NCBI RefSeq assembly: GCF_021497885.1 | Contig: NZ_CP046523.1 | Span: 477,501-541,500, forward strand | Source: Streptococcus oralis | Lineage (GTDB): Bacteria > Bacillota > Bacilli > Lactobacillales > Streptococcaceae | Direction: 5' to 3' | Length of the DNA: 64,000 bases | Shown: positions 17,206 to 25,323 of the stretch, piece by piece | How the letters are laid out: every line of letters begins with the position of its first letter | Numbering within the stretch: the first letter of the stretch is position 1 | Program-made: the position numbers and the translations under genes | Notes under the pieces: model-generated | Databases searched by the model: none | The model's input: only the letters and a program-made list of their open reading frames with translations | What the model was told of the DNA's origin: nothing

Positions 17206-18585
17206 ATGTTACACAACGCATTTGCCTATGTTACAAGGAAGTTTTTCAAATCGATTGTTATCTTCCTGATTATTCTCCTCATGGCGAGCTTGAGTTTGAT
17301 CGGCTTGTCGATCAAGGGAGCTACTGCCAAGGCTTCTCAGGAGACCTTTAAAAATATCACCAATAGCTTCTCCATGCAAATCAATCGTCGCGTCAATCAA
17401 GGAACGCCACGTGGTGCTGGGAATATTAAGGGTGAAGATATCAAAAAAATCACCGAAAATAAGGCCATCGAGTCTTATGTTAAACGCATCAACGCTATCG
17501 GAGATTTGACTGGATACGATCTCATCGAAACGCCAGAAACCAAGAAAAATCTCACTGCAGACCGTGCCAAACGGTTTGGAAGCAGCTTGATGATTACAGG
17601 TGTCAATGACTCCTCTAAAGAAGATAAGTTTGTCTCTGGCTCATATAAGCTGGTTGAAGGTGAGCACCTAACCAACGACGACAAAGACAAGATTCTCATG
17701 CATAAGGACTTGGCAGCCAAACACGGCTGGAAAGTAGGGGACAAGGTCAAACTAGATTCCAATATCTATGATGCAGACAATGAAAAAGGAGCCAAGGAAA
17801 CAGTTGAAGTGACAATTAAGGGACTCTTTGATGGTCACAATAAGTCAGCAGTAAGCTACTCACAAGAACTCTATGAAAACACAGCTATCACAGACATTCA
17901 CACTGCTGCAAAACTTTATGGATACACAGAAGACACAGCTATTTATGGTGATGCAACCTTCTTTGTAACAGCAGACAAGAACTTGGATGATGTTATGAAA
18001 GAGTTGAATGGTATCAGTGGTATCAACTGGAAGAGCTACACACTTGTAAAGAGCTCCTCTAACTACCCAGCTCTTGAGCAATCCATCTCTGGTATGTACA
18101 AGATGGCCAACCTCCTCTTCTGGGGTAGCTTGAGCTTCTCAGTTCTTCTCCTTGCACTCTTGCTCGGTCTTTGGATCAATGCTCGTCGCAAGGAAGTGGG
18201 AATTCTCCTCTCTATCGGTCTCAAGCAGGTAAGTATCTTGGGACAATTCATCACCGAATCTATCTTGATTGCCATCCCTGCTCTTGTTTCTGCTTACTTT
18301 CTAGCCAACTACACAGCTCGTGCCATCGGAAATACTGTTCTTGCCAATGTTACTTCAGGTGTTGCCAAGCAAGCCAGCAAGGCAGCTCAAGCCTCTAATC
18401 TTGGTGGTGGTGCAGAAGTAGATGGCTTTAGCAAGACCTTGTCGAGCTTAGATATTTCTATTCAGACATCAGACTTTATCATCGTCTTTGTACTTGCCTT
18501 GGTTCTAGTGATTCTCGTTATGGCGCTTGCCTCAAGCAATCTCCTCAGAAAACAACCAAAAGAGCTCTTGCTCGATAGCGAATAA
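17206..18585 (+). CDS. vex3: Vex3-type ABC transporter permease (MacB/FtsX family)
   Basis: 459 residues with the same plan as Vex1: an N-terminal helix (16-36), a long extracellular domain, and three C-terminal helices separated by an Ala/Ser/Gly-rich loop (about 385-405). The RKEVGILLSIG motif before the third helix is shared with Vex1 (REVYEVGILLALG), so the two are paralogues forming a heterodimer. A strong terminator follows, which should separate most vex transcription from vncRS. Confidence 0.9.
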   Translation: MLHNAFAYVTRKFFKSIVIFLIILLMASLSLIGLSIKGATAKASQETFKNITNSFSMQINRRVNQGTPRGAGNIKGEDIKKITENKAIESYVKRINAIGDLTGYDLIETPETKKNLTADRAKRFGSSLMITGVNDSSKEDKFVSGSYKLVEGEHLTNDDKDKILMHKDLAAKHGWKVGDKVKLDSNIYDADNEKGAKETVEVTIKGLFDGHNKSAVSYSQELYENTAITDIHTAAKLYGYTEDTAIYGDATFFVTADKNLDDVMKELNGISGINWKSYTLVKSSSNYPALEQSISGMYKMANLLFWGSLSFSVLLLALLLGLWINARRKEVGILLSIGLKQVSILGQFITESILIAIPALVSAYFLANYTARAIGNTVLANVTSGVAKQASKAAQASNLGGGAEVDGFSKTLSSLDISIQTSDFIIVFVLALVLVILVMALASSNLLRKQPKELLLDSE

Positions 18586-18591
18586 AAAACT

Positions 18592-18640
18592 TGCTACCTA
18601 TTCTCCCCTAAATGGGGTATAATATAGGTAGCATTTTTAT
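18592..18640 (+). terminator. Rho-independent terminator after vex3
   Basis: TGCTACCTAT (18592-18601) pairs with ATAGGTAGCA (18624-18633), with an inner CCCC/GGGG pair and a following TTTTT. Confidence 0.85.
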
Positions 18641-18656
18641 CTATTTCATCTTGATA

Positions 18657-18763
18657 ATACTCTTCGAAAATCAAATTCAAACCACGTCAGCTTCACCTTG
18701 CCGTACTCAAGTACAGCCTGCGGCTAGCTTCCTAGTTTGCTCTTTGATTTTCATTGAGTATAA
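18657..18763. repeat. BOX element 2 (boxA-boxC, no boxB)
   Basis: It begins ATACTCTTCGAAAATCAAA, passes through CCACGTCAGCTTCACCTTGC and ends with TCTTTGATTTTCATTGAGTA. It lacks the boxB part present in element 1. It lies in the vncR leader, between the vex3 terminator and vncR. Confidence 0.9.
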
Positions 18764-18832
18764 GGCCTCTTCCTTTCAGGGTGAAACCGAGATGATTTAC
18801 AAGAAATTTAAAGGAATGTGAAACGTTTTTCT

Positions 18833-19489
18833 ATGAAAATTTTAATTGTAGAAGATGAGGAGATGATCCGTGAGGGGATCAGTGATTATCTGACAGATTG
18901 TGGTTATGAAACCATTGAAGCAGCGGATGGTCAGGAAGCCCTAGAACAATTTTCCAGCTATGAAGTAGCACTAGTTTTACTGGATATCCAGATGCCCAAA
19001 CTCAATGGTTTAGAAGTCCTAGCTGAGATTCGTAAAACCAGTCAGGTTCCTGTCTTGATGCTGACTGCCTTTCAGGATGAAGAATACAAGATGAGTGCCT
19101 TTGCTTCTCTGGCAGATGGTTATCTGGAAAAGCCCTTCTCCCTCTCCCTTTTAAAAGTAAGGGTAGACGCGATTTTCAAGCGCTACTACGATACGGGACG
19201 AATCTTCTCCTACAAGGATACCAAGGTGGACTTTGAGAGCTACAGTGCAAGCTTAGCAGGAGAAGAAGTGGCCATTAATGCCAAGGAGTTGGAAATTTTG
19301 GACTATCTGGTGAAAAATGAAGGACGAGCCTTGACCCGCTCTCAGATTATTGATGCTGTCTGGAAGGTGACAGATGAGGTTCCCTTTGACCGTGTCATTG
19401 ATGTTTATATCAAGGAACTGCGGAAAAAGCTAGACTTGGATTGTATTCTCACTGTGCGTAATGTTGGTTATAAATTGGAGCGAAAATGA
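18833..19489 (+). CDS. vncR: VncR-type response regulator (OmpR/PhoB family)
   Basis: 218 residues from the ATG at 18833. The receiver domain has the acidic pocket EDEE near residue 8, phospho-acceptor D51 (LLDIQMP) and K at LEKPF. The C-terminal winged helix ends VRNVGYKLERK. A GTG at 18818 would add five residues (MKRFS); an AAGGA at 18811 sits only two bases before that GTG and 17 before the ATG, so the start is not certain. Family knowledge favours MKILIVEDEE. The stop overlaps the vncS ATG by four bases. Confidence 0.9.
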   Translation: MKILIVEDEEMIREGISDYLTDCGYETIEAADGQEALEQFSSYEVALVLLDIQMPKLNGLEVLAEIRKTSQVPVLMLTAFQDEEYKMSAFASLADGYLEKPFSLSLLKVRVDAIFKRYYDTGRIFSYKDTKVDFESYSASLAGEEVAINAKELEILDYLVKNEGRALTRSQIIDAVWKVTDEVPFDRVIDVYIKELRKKLDLDCILTVRNVGYKLERK

Positions 19490-20814
19490 AACGAACAGGT
19501 TTATTTACAAAGATTTTTATCTATACCTTCTCGATTTTTAGTGTTCTGGTTATTTGTCTTCATTTAGCTATTTATTTTCTCTTTCCATCGACTTATCTAA
19601 GTCATCGTCAGGAAACCATTGGCCAGAAAGCGACAGCCATTGCCCAGTCCCTGGAAGGAAAGGATAGGCAAAGTATCGAGCAAGTCTTAGACTTGTATTC
19701 CCAGACTAGTGATATTAAAGGGGCAGTCAAGGGAGAGATGACTGAGGATAAGTTAGAAGTCAAGGATAATTTTCCACTAGATACAGCTCGCCAGACAACT
19801 TCACTCTTCATTGAGGAGCGTGATGTGAAAACGCAAGACGGTGGCACCATGACTCTCCAGTTTCTATCTTCCATGGATTTGCAAAAGGAAGCAGAGCAGA
19901 TCAGTCTTCAGTTTCTCCCCTATACCTTGCTGGCATCCTTTCTGATTTCCCTCTTGGTGGCCTACATTTATGCTCGGACCATTGTTGCCCCGATTTTGGA
20001 AATCAAGCGGGTGACCCGTAGAATGATGGAACTAGATGCTCAAGTGCGATTACGTGTGGATTCCAAGGATGAGATAGGTGATCTCAAGGAACAAATCAAT
20101 AGCCTCTACCAGCATCTTTTGACAGTTATTGAGGACTTGCATGAGAAGAATGAAGCTATTCTCCAGCTGGAGAAGATGAAGGTTGAGTTCCTACGAGGAG
20201 CTTCTCATGAATTGAAAACACCTCTGGCTAGTTTGAAAATCTTAATCGAAAATATGAAAGAAAATATCGGCCGTTATAAGGATAGAGACCACTATCTTGG
20301 AGTTGCCTTGGGGATTGTGGACGACCTCAGTCACCACGTTCTCCAGATATTGTCTCTTTCTTCTGTACAGGAATTGCGAGAGGAGAAAGAAGAGGTTGAC
20401 CTCCTTCAGATGACACAAAGTCTAGTCAAGGATTATGCTTTGCTCGCCAAGGAGAAAGAACTTCAGATAGACAATCGCTTGACCCATCAGCAGGCTTACA
20501 TAAACCCATCTGTCATGAAACTAATCCTATCGAATCTCATCAGTAATGCTATCAAGCACTCCACTCTAGGCGGCTTGATCCGTATCGGAGAAAGAGAAGG
20601 GGAACTCTTTATCGAGAATAGCTGTAGTCCTGAAGAACAAGAAAAATTGGCCCAGTCTTTTTCTGAAAATGCCAGTCGCAAGGCCAAGGGTTCGGGGATG
20701 GGGATCTTTGTGGTCAAAAGTCTATTAGAACACGAGAAATTACCTTATCATTTTGAGATGCAAGATGATCGATTGAGCTTCTTCATACGTTATCCCAAAG
20801 TCACTCAGGACTAA
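19486..20814 (+). CDS. vncS: VncS-type sensor histidine kinase
   Basis: 442 residues. Two membrane helices (about 11-34 and 145-165) flank an extracellular sensor loop of about 110 residues. HAMP follows, then the phospho-accepting H241 in GASHELKTPL, N-box residues in SNLISNAIKHS, and the ATP lid GSGMGIFVV. It overlaps vncR by ATGA. With VncR it forms the two-component system found next to vex; in pneumococcus it was proposed to sense the Pep27 peptide, a claim that has been debated. Confidence 0.92.
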   Translation: MKRTGLFTKIFIYTFSIFSVLVICLHLAIYFLFPSTYLSHRQETIGQKATAIAQSLEGKDRQSIEQVLDLYSQTSDIKGAVKGEMTEDKLEVKDNFPLDTARQTTSLFIEERDVKTQDGGTMTLQFLSSMDLQKEAEQISLQFLPYTLLASFLISLLVAYIYARTIVAPILEIKRVTRRMMELDAQVRLRVDSKDEIGDLKEQINSLYQHLLTVIEDLHEKNEAILQLEKMKVEFLRGASHELKTPLASLKILIENMKENIGRYKDRDHYLGVALGIVDDLSHHVLQILSLSSVQELREEKEEVDLLQMTQSLVKDYALLAKEKELQIDNRLTHQQAYINPSVMKLILSNLISNAIKHSTLGGLIRIGEREGELFIENSCSPEEQEKLAQSFSENASRKAKGSGMGIFVVKSLLEHEKLPYHFEMQDDRLSFFIRYPKVTQD

Positions 20815-20953
20815 GGAGAAGAAAGGGGTTACATTGATTGGATTGGAAGAAATTCAATCTAAAGTATGGGAAAAACTAGCTTTTTTTATCAAAAAGTGAT
20901 AAAATGAACAATGTAAATGGGATGTCCCAAAAAATATATAGGAGGCCTGACAA

Positions 20954-21835
20954 ATGGCAATCGTTTCAGCAGAAAAATTTGTCCAAGCAGCTCGTGACAA
21001 CGGTTATGCAGTTGGTGGATTTAACACAAACAACCTTGAGTGGACTCAAGCTATCTTGCGTGCAGCAGAAGCTAAAAAAGCTCCAGTTTTGATCCAAACT
21101 TCAATGGGTGCTGCTAAATACATGGGTGGTTACAAAGTTGCTCGCAACTTGATCGCTAACCTTGTTGAATCAATGGGTATCACTGTACCAGTAGCTATCC
21201 ACCTTGACCACGGTCACTACGAAGATGCACTTGAGTGTATTCAAGTTGGTTATACTTCAGTTATGTTTGACGGTTCACACCTTCCAGTTGAAGAAAACCT
21301 TGAAAAAGCTCGTAAAGTTGTAGAATTTGCTCACGCAAATGGTGTATCAGTAGAAGCTGAAGTTGGAACTATCGGTGGTGAAGAAGACGGAATCATCGGT
21401 GATGGTGAATTGGCTCCAATCGAAGATGCTAAAGCAATGGTTGCAACTGGTATCGACTTCTTGGCAGCTGGTATCGGTAACATCCACGGTCCATACCCTG
21501 CAAACTGGAAAGGTCTTCACCTTGACCACTTGCAAAAATTGACTGAAGCTGTACCAGGATTCCCAATCGTATTGCACGGTGGTTCAGGTATTCCTGATGA
21601 CCAAATCCAAGCAGCTATCAAACTTGGTGTTGCGAAAGTTAACGTTAACACTGAATGCCAAATCGCATTCGCTAACGCAACTCGTAAATTTGCTCGTGAC
21701 TACGAAGCAAACGAAGCAGAATACGACAAGAAAAAACTCTTCGACCCACGTAAATTCTTGGCTGACGGTGTAAAAGCTATCCAAGCATCAGTTGAAGAAC
21801 GTATCGACGTATTCGGTTCAGAAGGTAAAGCTTAA
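20954..21835 (+). CDS. fba: Fructose-bisphosphate aldolase, class II
   Basis: 293 residues, class II zinc-dependent aldolase. The conserved HLDHG motif around D85/H86 provides the proton-transfer aspartate and a zinc ligand; another zinc-binding region is VLHGGSGIPDD. The enzyme splits fructose 1,6-bisphosphate in glycolysis. Codon use is strongly biased as for highly expressed genes (many GCT, GGT and AAC). AGGAGG precedes the ATG and a TG-extended -10 (TAAAAT) lies about 60 bases upstream. Confidence 0.97.
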   Translation: MAIVSAEKFVQAARDNGYAVGGFNTNNLEWTQAILRAAEAKKAPVLIQTSMGAAKYMGGYKVARNLIANLVESMGITVPVAIHLDHGHYEDALECIQVGYTSVMFDGSHLPVEENLEKARKVVEFAHANGVSVEAEVGTIGGEEDGIIGDGELAPIEDAKAMVATGIDFLAAGIGNIHGPYPANWKGLHLDHLQKLTEAVPGFPIVLHGGSGIPDDQIQAAIKLGVAKVNVNTECQIAFANATRKFARDYEANEAEYDKKKLFDPRKFLADGVKAIQASVEERIDVFGSEGKA

Positions 21836-21859
21836 TCTAGCTGAACAATATAAAACAGA

Positions 21860-21887
21860 AACCTGCCCCTAAGGGTGGGTTTTTTGG
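21860..21887 (+). terminator. Terminator after fba
   Basis: ACCTGCCC and GGGTGGGT pair (one bulge or mismatch), followed by TTTTTT. Confidence 0.8.
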
Positions 21888-22013
21888 TGTGATGGAAATA
21901 AATTATTTTTCAAATTTAGTAGGTGGTATTTAATTTGATTCTAAGAAATTGTTTAATCTATGATAAAATAATAGTATGAGTATTATTAATTGAATTCAAG
22001 TTTTTATTTAGTT

Positions 22014-22031
22014 AGAATATAAAAATATTCT
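22014..22031. promoter_or_regulatory. Inverted repeat 1 upstream of the XRE gene
   Basis: AGAATAT-AAAA-ATATTCT, arms perfect. It has the same half sites as the palindrome at 22057, as expected for two binding sites of one dimeric regulator. Confidence 0.5.
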
Positions 22032-22056
22032 GGTATCATTGATTTTAATTACATAG

Positions 22057-22072
22057 TATAGAATATTCTATA
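22057..22072. promoter_or_regulatory. Perfect 16-bp palindrome upstream of the XRE gene, likely operator
   Basis: TATAGAATATTCTATA is its own reverse complement. It ends ten bases before the -35 box of the XRE gene promoter, a position suited to autoregulation by the encoded regulator. Confidence 0.6.
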
Positions 22073-22082
22073 ATTCATTATT

Positions 22083-22111
22083 TTGAAAACTTTGTTTTAT
22101 TCCAGTATAGT
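22083..22111 (+). promoter_or_regulatory. Promoter of the XRE islet
   Basis: TTGAAA (22083-22088) and TATAGT (22106-22111), 17-base spacer, 16 bases before the ATG. Confidence 0.75.
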
Positions 22112-22127
22112 ATGTAGGTGATATAAA

Positions 22128-23021
22128 ATGAATAAATTGGCAAATAATATTAAAAGTTTAAGATTAAGCATGGGTGAAACTCAAGAAGATTTAGCTTATG
22201 CGCTAGATTTAAATAGTAAGAGTGCTGTTGCAAATTGGGAAAGTGGTGATAATGTTCCTTCGTCAGAAAATTTATATAGAATCTCGAATAGATATGGAGT
22301 TACAATTGATCAATTAATGAATGATGATTTAACTTCCGAGTTTTCTTTTATAAAATATTTTTGTAATGTTTATAGTGTCGATGAATTAATAAAATTATTT
22401 ATGAATTTATTTCCTGTTATACTTTTAGAGTCTGAGAAATCAAATTTAAAGTTAGTTGAGGCAATTGAGTGTCAAAAGAATTTAAAAATCTGTATGATTA
22501 GAGGAGATAATCAAGAGGAATTTGATTTCTATTATGATAAAACAAGTTATATTTATATGGAACTAATTGATAAGGAGGAATCAGTTTCAGCTAAAGCTAA
22601 CCTTGTAAGTATGTTTCTTTTATGTGCTTTTTACAATAGAATTGGAAAGGAATGGGATGGTATTCAAGATTGTTTTGAATTTACTAATAAAAGTTTAAGA
22701 AAAAAAGAATTGAAACGTTTTATTTCGGAAATATATTTAAGTAGAAATTTAAATAAACTCGGTAATGATCAGTCAGAGTATCATCTTTTAAATGAAACTA
22801 TTTTGGAATTAATAAAGGAACTAAAGTATCAAAAAGAATTAATTCAATTAAGTGATTATTTTATGTGTTTACGTTACTTTTTAGGTGTAGTTGATAATAA
22901 TCTTAATAATGCTATTAATCAACAAATAGGGTTTGCTATCTTAAGTGATTTATCTTTAATGAAAAATAAATATGTGGGGCGTATATATAATTATTTAAAT
23001 AAACTGAAGAAAGTTCAGTAA
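22128..23021 (+). CDS. XRE-family transcriptional regulator with a long unassigned C-terminal domain
   Basis: 297 residues. Residues 5-62 form a Cro/CI helix-turn-helix (GETQEDLAYALD, then SAVANWESGDNVPS). The remaining 230 residues are mostly helical, rich in Lys, Asn, Leu and Ile, and match no family I recognise. The size recalls Rgg-type regulators, but the helix-turn-helix is of the common HTH_3 kind. Composition is far more AT-rich than the flanking genes, suggesting transfer. Two related palindromes precede its promoter. It heads a set of four same-strand genes ending in a terminator at 24094. Confidence 0.75.
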   Translation: MNKLANNIKSLRLSMGETQEDLAYALDLNSKSAVANWESGDNVPSSENLYRISNRYGVTIDQLMNDDLTSEFSFIKYFCNVYSVDELIKLFMNLFPVILLESEKSNLKLVEAIECQKNLKICMIRGDNQEEFDFYYDKTSYIYMELIDKEESVSAKANLVSMFLLCAFYNRIGKEWDGIQDCFEFTNKSLRKKELKRFISEIYLSRNLNKLGNDQSEYHLLNETILELIKELKYQKELIQLSDYFMCLRYFLGVVDNNLNNAINQQIGFAILSDLSLMKNKYVGRIYNYLNKLKKVQ

Positions 23022-23084
23022 AAGTGAACGACAAATTTTGTTTGATACGATATAATTAAAAAATAAGAATTAAGGAGCTCAATA

Positions 23085-23324
23085 ATGAATTTTATAATTA
23101 TTTGTAATATGATATTGGTTTGTTTATTGTTAGTATCGATTCTAAAACTAGAATATCTTAAAAGACAGTTAGCTAGATATATTGTAGATAATAGAAGTAG
23201 TGAATTATCCTTTATAGCATCTGGTGACTTAAGTGTTTTAGAATGTGCAAAAATATTGAACAAAAAATATAAAATTGGATTAATTAATTCATATATTGTG
23301 GTTAATTCAATAAAAGTCAGATAA
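23085..23324 (+). CDS. Small membrane-anchored protein, unknown function
   Basis: 79 residues. One hydrophobic N-terminal helix (3-20) is followed by a short basic stretch and a helical domain (GDLSVLECAKILNKKYKIGL). A strong AAGGAG precedes the ATG, which supports translation. It lies 64 bases after the XRE gene and 26 before the next gene. I recognise no family. The layout, a single anchor with a small cytoplasmic or surface part, would suit an immunity or accessory protein, but that is speculation. Confidence 0.55.
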   Translation: MNFIIICNMILVCLLLVSILKLEYLKRQLARYIVDNRSSELSFIASGDLSVLECAKILNKKYKIGLINSYIVVNSIKVR

Positions 23325-23349
23325 AATTAAAATAAAAAAGGGGAAAGGA

Positions 23350-23754
23350 ATGAAAATTAATACGCAAAGAATCAAAGATCAAGCAAATAGTGCACTAAAC
23401 ATTACCATGAGAATATCAAAATCTGTTAGCAAAAGTATGTCAAAAGGTGGGAGGGAATGTCTAAATTTTGTTGTAAGCAATCCTCAATTTATATTAATTA
23501 TTTTAAGTTTGATAACTAATAAGAATAGTCTTAATCAAAGACGGATTAATGAATTGGAAGATACAGAGCAAGACAGATCACTAGATGATTCAACCTTTTC
23601 TGAACTGCTACAAGAAGAACAAGCTATTAATCATATTTATCCTGATGAAAGAAAATCTCCTTGTGTACATTTATATCGTCTAGGCGAAAATACTTTTGTA
23701 AGAGGAGGAACAGAACTAGAAAAAGAGGAGTTCCGTAAAGAGAATAACTTGTAG
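23350..23754 (+). CDS. Hypothetical protein with one hydrophobic segment
   Basis: 134 residues. The N terminus is basic and Ser-rich (SVSKSMSKGG), a hydrophobic segment spans about 43-58 (SNPQFILIILSLIT), and an acidic region (70-105) leads to a C-terminal part with SPCVHLYRLGENTFVRGG. It has no signal peptide and matches no family I know. GGGGAAAGGA lies directly before the ATG. Expression as part of the XRE islet is likely because spacing to its neighbours is short. Confidence 0.5.
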   Translation: MKINTQRIKDQANSALNITMRISKSVSKSMSKGGRECLNFVVSNPQFILIILSLITNKNSLNQRRINELEDTEQDRSLDDSTFSELLQEEQAINHIYPDERKSPCVHLYRLGENTFVRGGTELEKEEFRKENNL

Positions 23755-23812
23755 TTTCATACTCTATATTTGGTTGAAATATAATTTAAAAAGGACAAAG
23801 AGAGGTAATTTT

Positions 23813-24019
23813 ATGTCAAAATTATATACATGTGAAGAATGTGGTGGAGAGTTCACTAAGAGAGAGCTTAATTGGGATGGTAGTGATCATATTGATGGAA
23901 TTTATTATTGCAAAGACTGCTTTCGTTTTTTAGAACAGTGTGGGATTGATGCAATGGATCCTGATGGATTTGGATACGATGAGTATGGTATTTGGGATCC
24001 AGAACGTTTAGGTTTTTAG
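23813..24019 (+). CDS. Small zinc-knuckle protein, unknown function
   Basis: 68 residues from ATG 23813, preceded by AGAGGT. Two CxxC pairs, C7/C10 and C33/C36, with the intervening aromatic and acidic residues suggest one treble-clef or LIM-like zinc site. The C-terminal half is acidic and aromatic (DPDGFGYDEYGIWDPE). Such small zinc proteins often bind protein or nucleic acid partners. It ends the XRE islet; a terminator follows 52 bases later. Confidence 0.55.
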   Translation: MSKLYTCEECGGEFTKRELNWDGSDHIDGIYYCKDCFRFLEQCGIDAMDPDGFGYDEYGIWDPERLGF

Positions 24020-24071
24020 ATTTTTATGGGTTTTAACATACTAAATTAGAAATATTTTACTTTATATCTAT

Positions 24072-24094
24072 CCTGCCCATTGGGCAGGTTTTTT
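24072..24094 (+). terminator. Terminator closing the XRE islet
   Basis: CCTGCCC-ATT-GGGCAGG followed by TTTTTT. It closely resembles the fba terminator at 21860, so the islet lies between two similar terminators. Confidence 0.85.
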
Positions 24095-24186
24095 GTGTTT
24101 TAAGGAAACTATTAAACCAGAAGTTTGTATTAAAAGTATTATTCTAAAAGTGAAATTTCTAATTTCATAATCTGTAGGCAAACGCT

Positions 24187-24215
24187 TGCATTCCGTTTTT
24201 TATTGGACTATAATA
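24187..24215 (+). promoter_or_regulatory. Promoter of the ABC-2 exporter operon
   Basis: TTGCAT (24187-24192) and TATAAT (24210-24215), 17 bases apart. The region GCAAAACGCTTGC overlapping the -35 is partly palindromic. The leader is about 105 bases. Confidence 0.7.
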
Positions 24216-24329
24216 GGTTGGTATAAAGCCTTCTGTAAGAATAACAATTAGAAAGTTTAGAAAGTAAGGATTTAGAATATTTGTAGTTTAAAATACAATG
24301 TTGCTATTCCTTACGGTAGGGAGATAGAT

Positions 24330-25322
24330 ATGGCAATGATAGAAGTGGAACATCTTCAGAAAAATTTTGTGAAGACTGTTAAGGAACCAGGCTTGAAGGG
24401 GGCTTTGCGCTCTTTTATTCATCCCGAAAAGCAGACCTTTGAAGCAGTCAAGGATTTAACCTTTGAGGTGCCCAAGGGGCAGATTCTAGGCTTTATCGGG
24501 GCCAATGGAGCTGGGAAGTCGACGACCATCAAAATGCTAACTGGGATTTTAAAACCGACATCTGGTTTTTGTCGGATTAACGGCAAGATTCCGCAAGATA
24601 ATCGCCAAGATTATGTCAAGGATATTGGTGTGGTCTTTGGACAACGCACCCAGCTATGGTGGGATTTGGCTCTGCAAGAGACCTACACGGTTTTGAAAGA
24701 GATTTACGATGTGCCGAACTCGCTCTTCCACAAGCGCATGGACTTTTTGAATGAAGTCTTGGATTTGAAGGAATTTATCAAGGATCCCGTGCGAACTCTT
24801 TCACTTGGTCAACGGATGCGGGCGGATATTGCAGCTTCCTTGCTCCACAATCCCAAGGTTCTCTTTTTAGATGAGCCGACCATTGGTTTGGATGTTTCCG
24901 TCAAGGATAACATTCGTCGGGCCATTACCCAGATCAATCAAGAGGAAGAAACAACCATTCTCTTGACCACTCACGACCTGAGCGACATTGAGCAACTCTG
25001 TGATCGGATTTTTATGATTGACAAGGGGCAGGAGATTTTTGATGGAACGGTCAGTCAGCTCAAGGAAACCTTTGGCAAGATGAAGACTCTTTCCTTTGAC
25101 CTAGTGCCAGGGCAAAGTCATCTCGTCTCTCACTATGAAGGCTTGCCTGATATGACCATTGATAGACAAGGAAATAGCCTCAATATTGAATTTGATAGTT
25201 CACGCTACCAGTCAGCTGATATTATCAAACAAACCTTGTCTGATTTTGAGATTCGCGATTTGAAAATGGTGGATACGGATATTGAGGATATTATCCGTCG
25301 CTTCTACCGAAAGGAGCTCTAA
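24330..25322 (+). CDS. ABC-2 type exporter ATPase
   Basis: 330 residues, DrrA/NatA-like. Walker A GANGAGKS is at 57-64, the signature is LSLGQRMRAD, Walker B is VLFLDEPTIGLD, and the switch histidine is in TTHDLSD. The long C-terminal extension (about 240-330) is typical of drug or polysaccharide exporter ATPases. It is followed by two membrane subunits with one-base gaps, forming one operon. The cargo is unknown. Confidence 0.9.
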   Translation: MAMIEVEHLQKNFVKTVKEPGLKGALRSFIHPEKQTFEAVKDLTFEVPKGQILGFIGANGAGKSTTIKMLTGILKPTSGFCRINGKIPQDNRQDYVKDIGVVFGQRTQLWWDLALQETYTVLKEIYDVPNSLFHKRMDFLNEVLDLKEFIKDPVRTLSLGQRMRADIAASLLHNPKVLFLDEPTIGLDVSVKDNIRRAITQINQEEETTILLTTHDLSDIEQLCDRIFMIDKGQEIFDGTVSQLKETFGKMKTLSFDLVPGQSHLVSHYEGLPDMTIDRQGNSLNIEFDSSRYQSADIIKQTLSDFEIRDLKMVDTDIEDIIRRFYRKEL

Positions 25323-25323
25323 G

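Noticed and set aside
21892..21933. A 13-codon frame (MEINYFSNLVGGI) after the fba terminator, considered as a signalling peptide for the XRE regulator
   Set aside because: It has no ribosome binding site and no promoter between the terminator and its start, and no export or processing signature beyond a chance Gly-Gly.
24178..24191. A catabolite-control (cre) site overlapping the ABC-2 promoter
   Set aside because: The match GCAAAACGCTTGCA misses three conserved positions of the cre consensus; not strong enough to report as a site.
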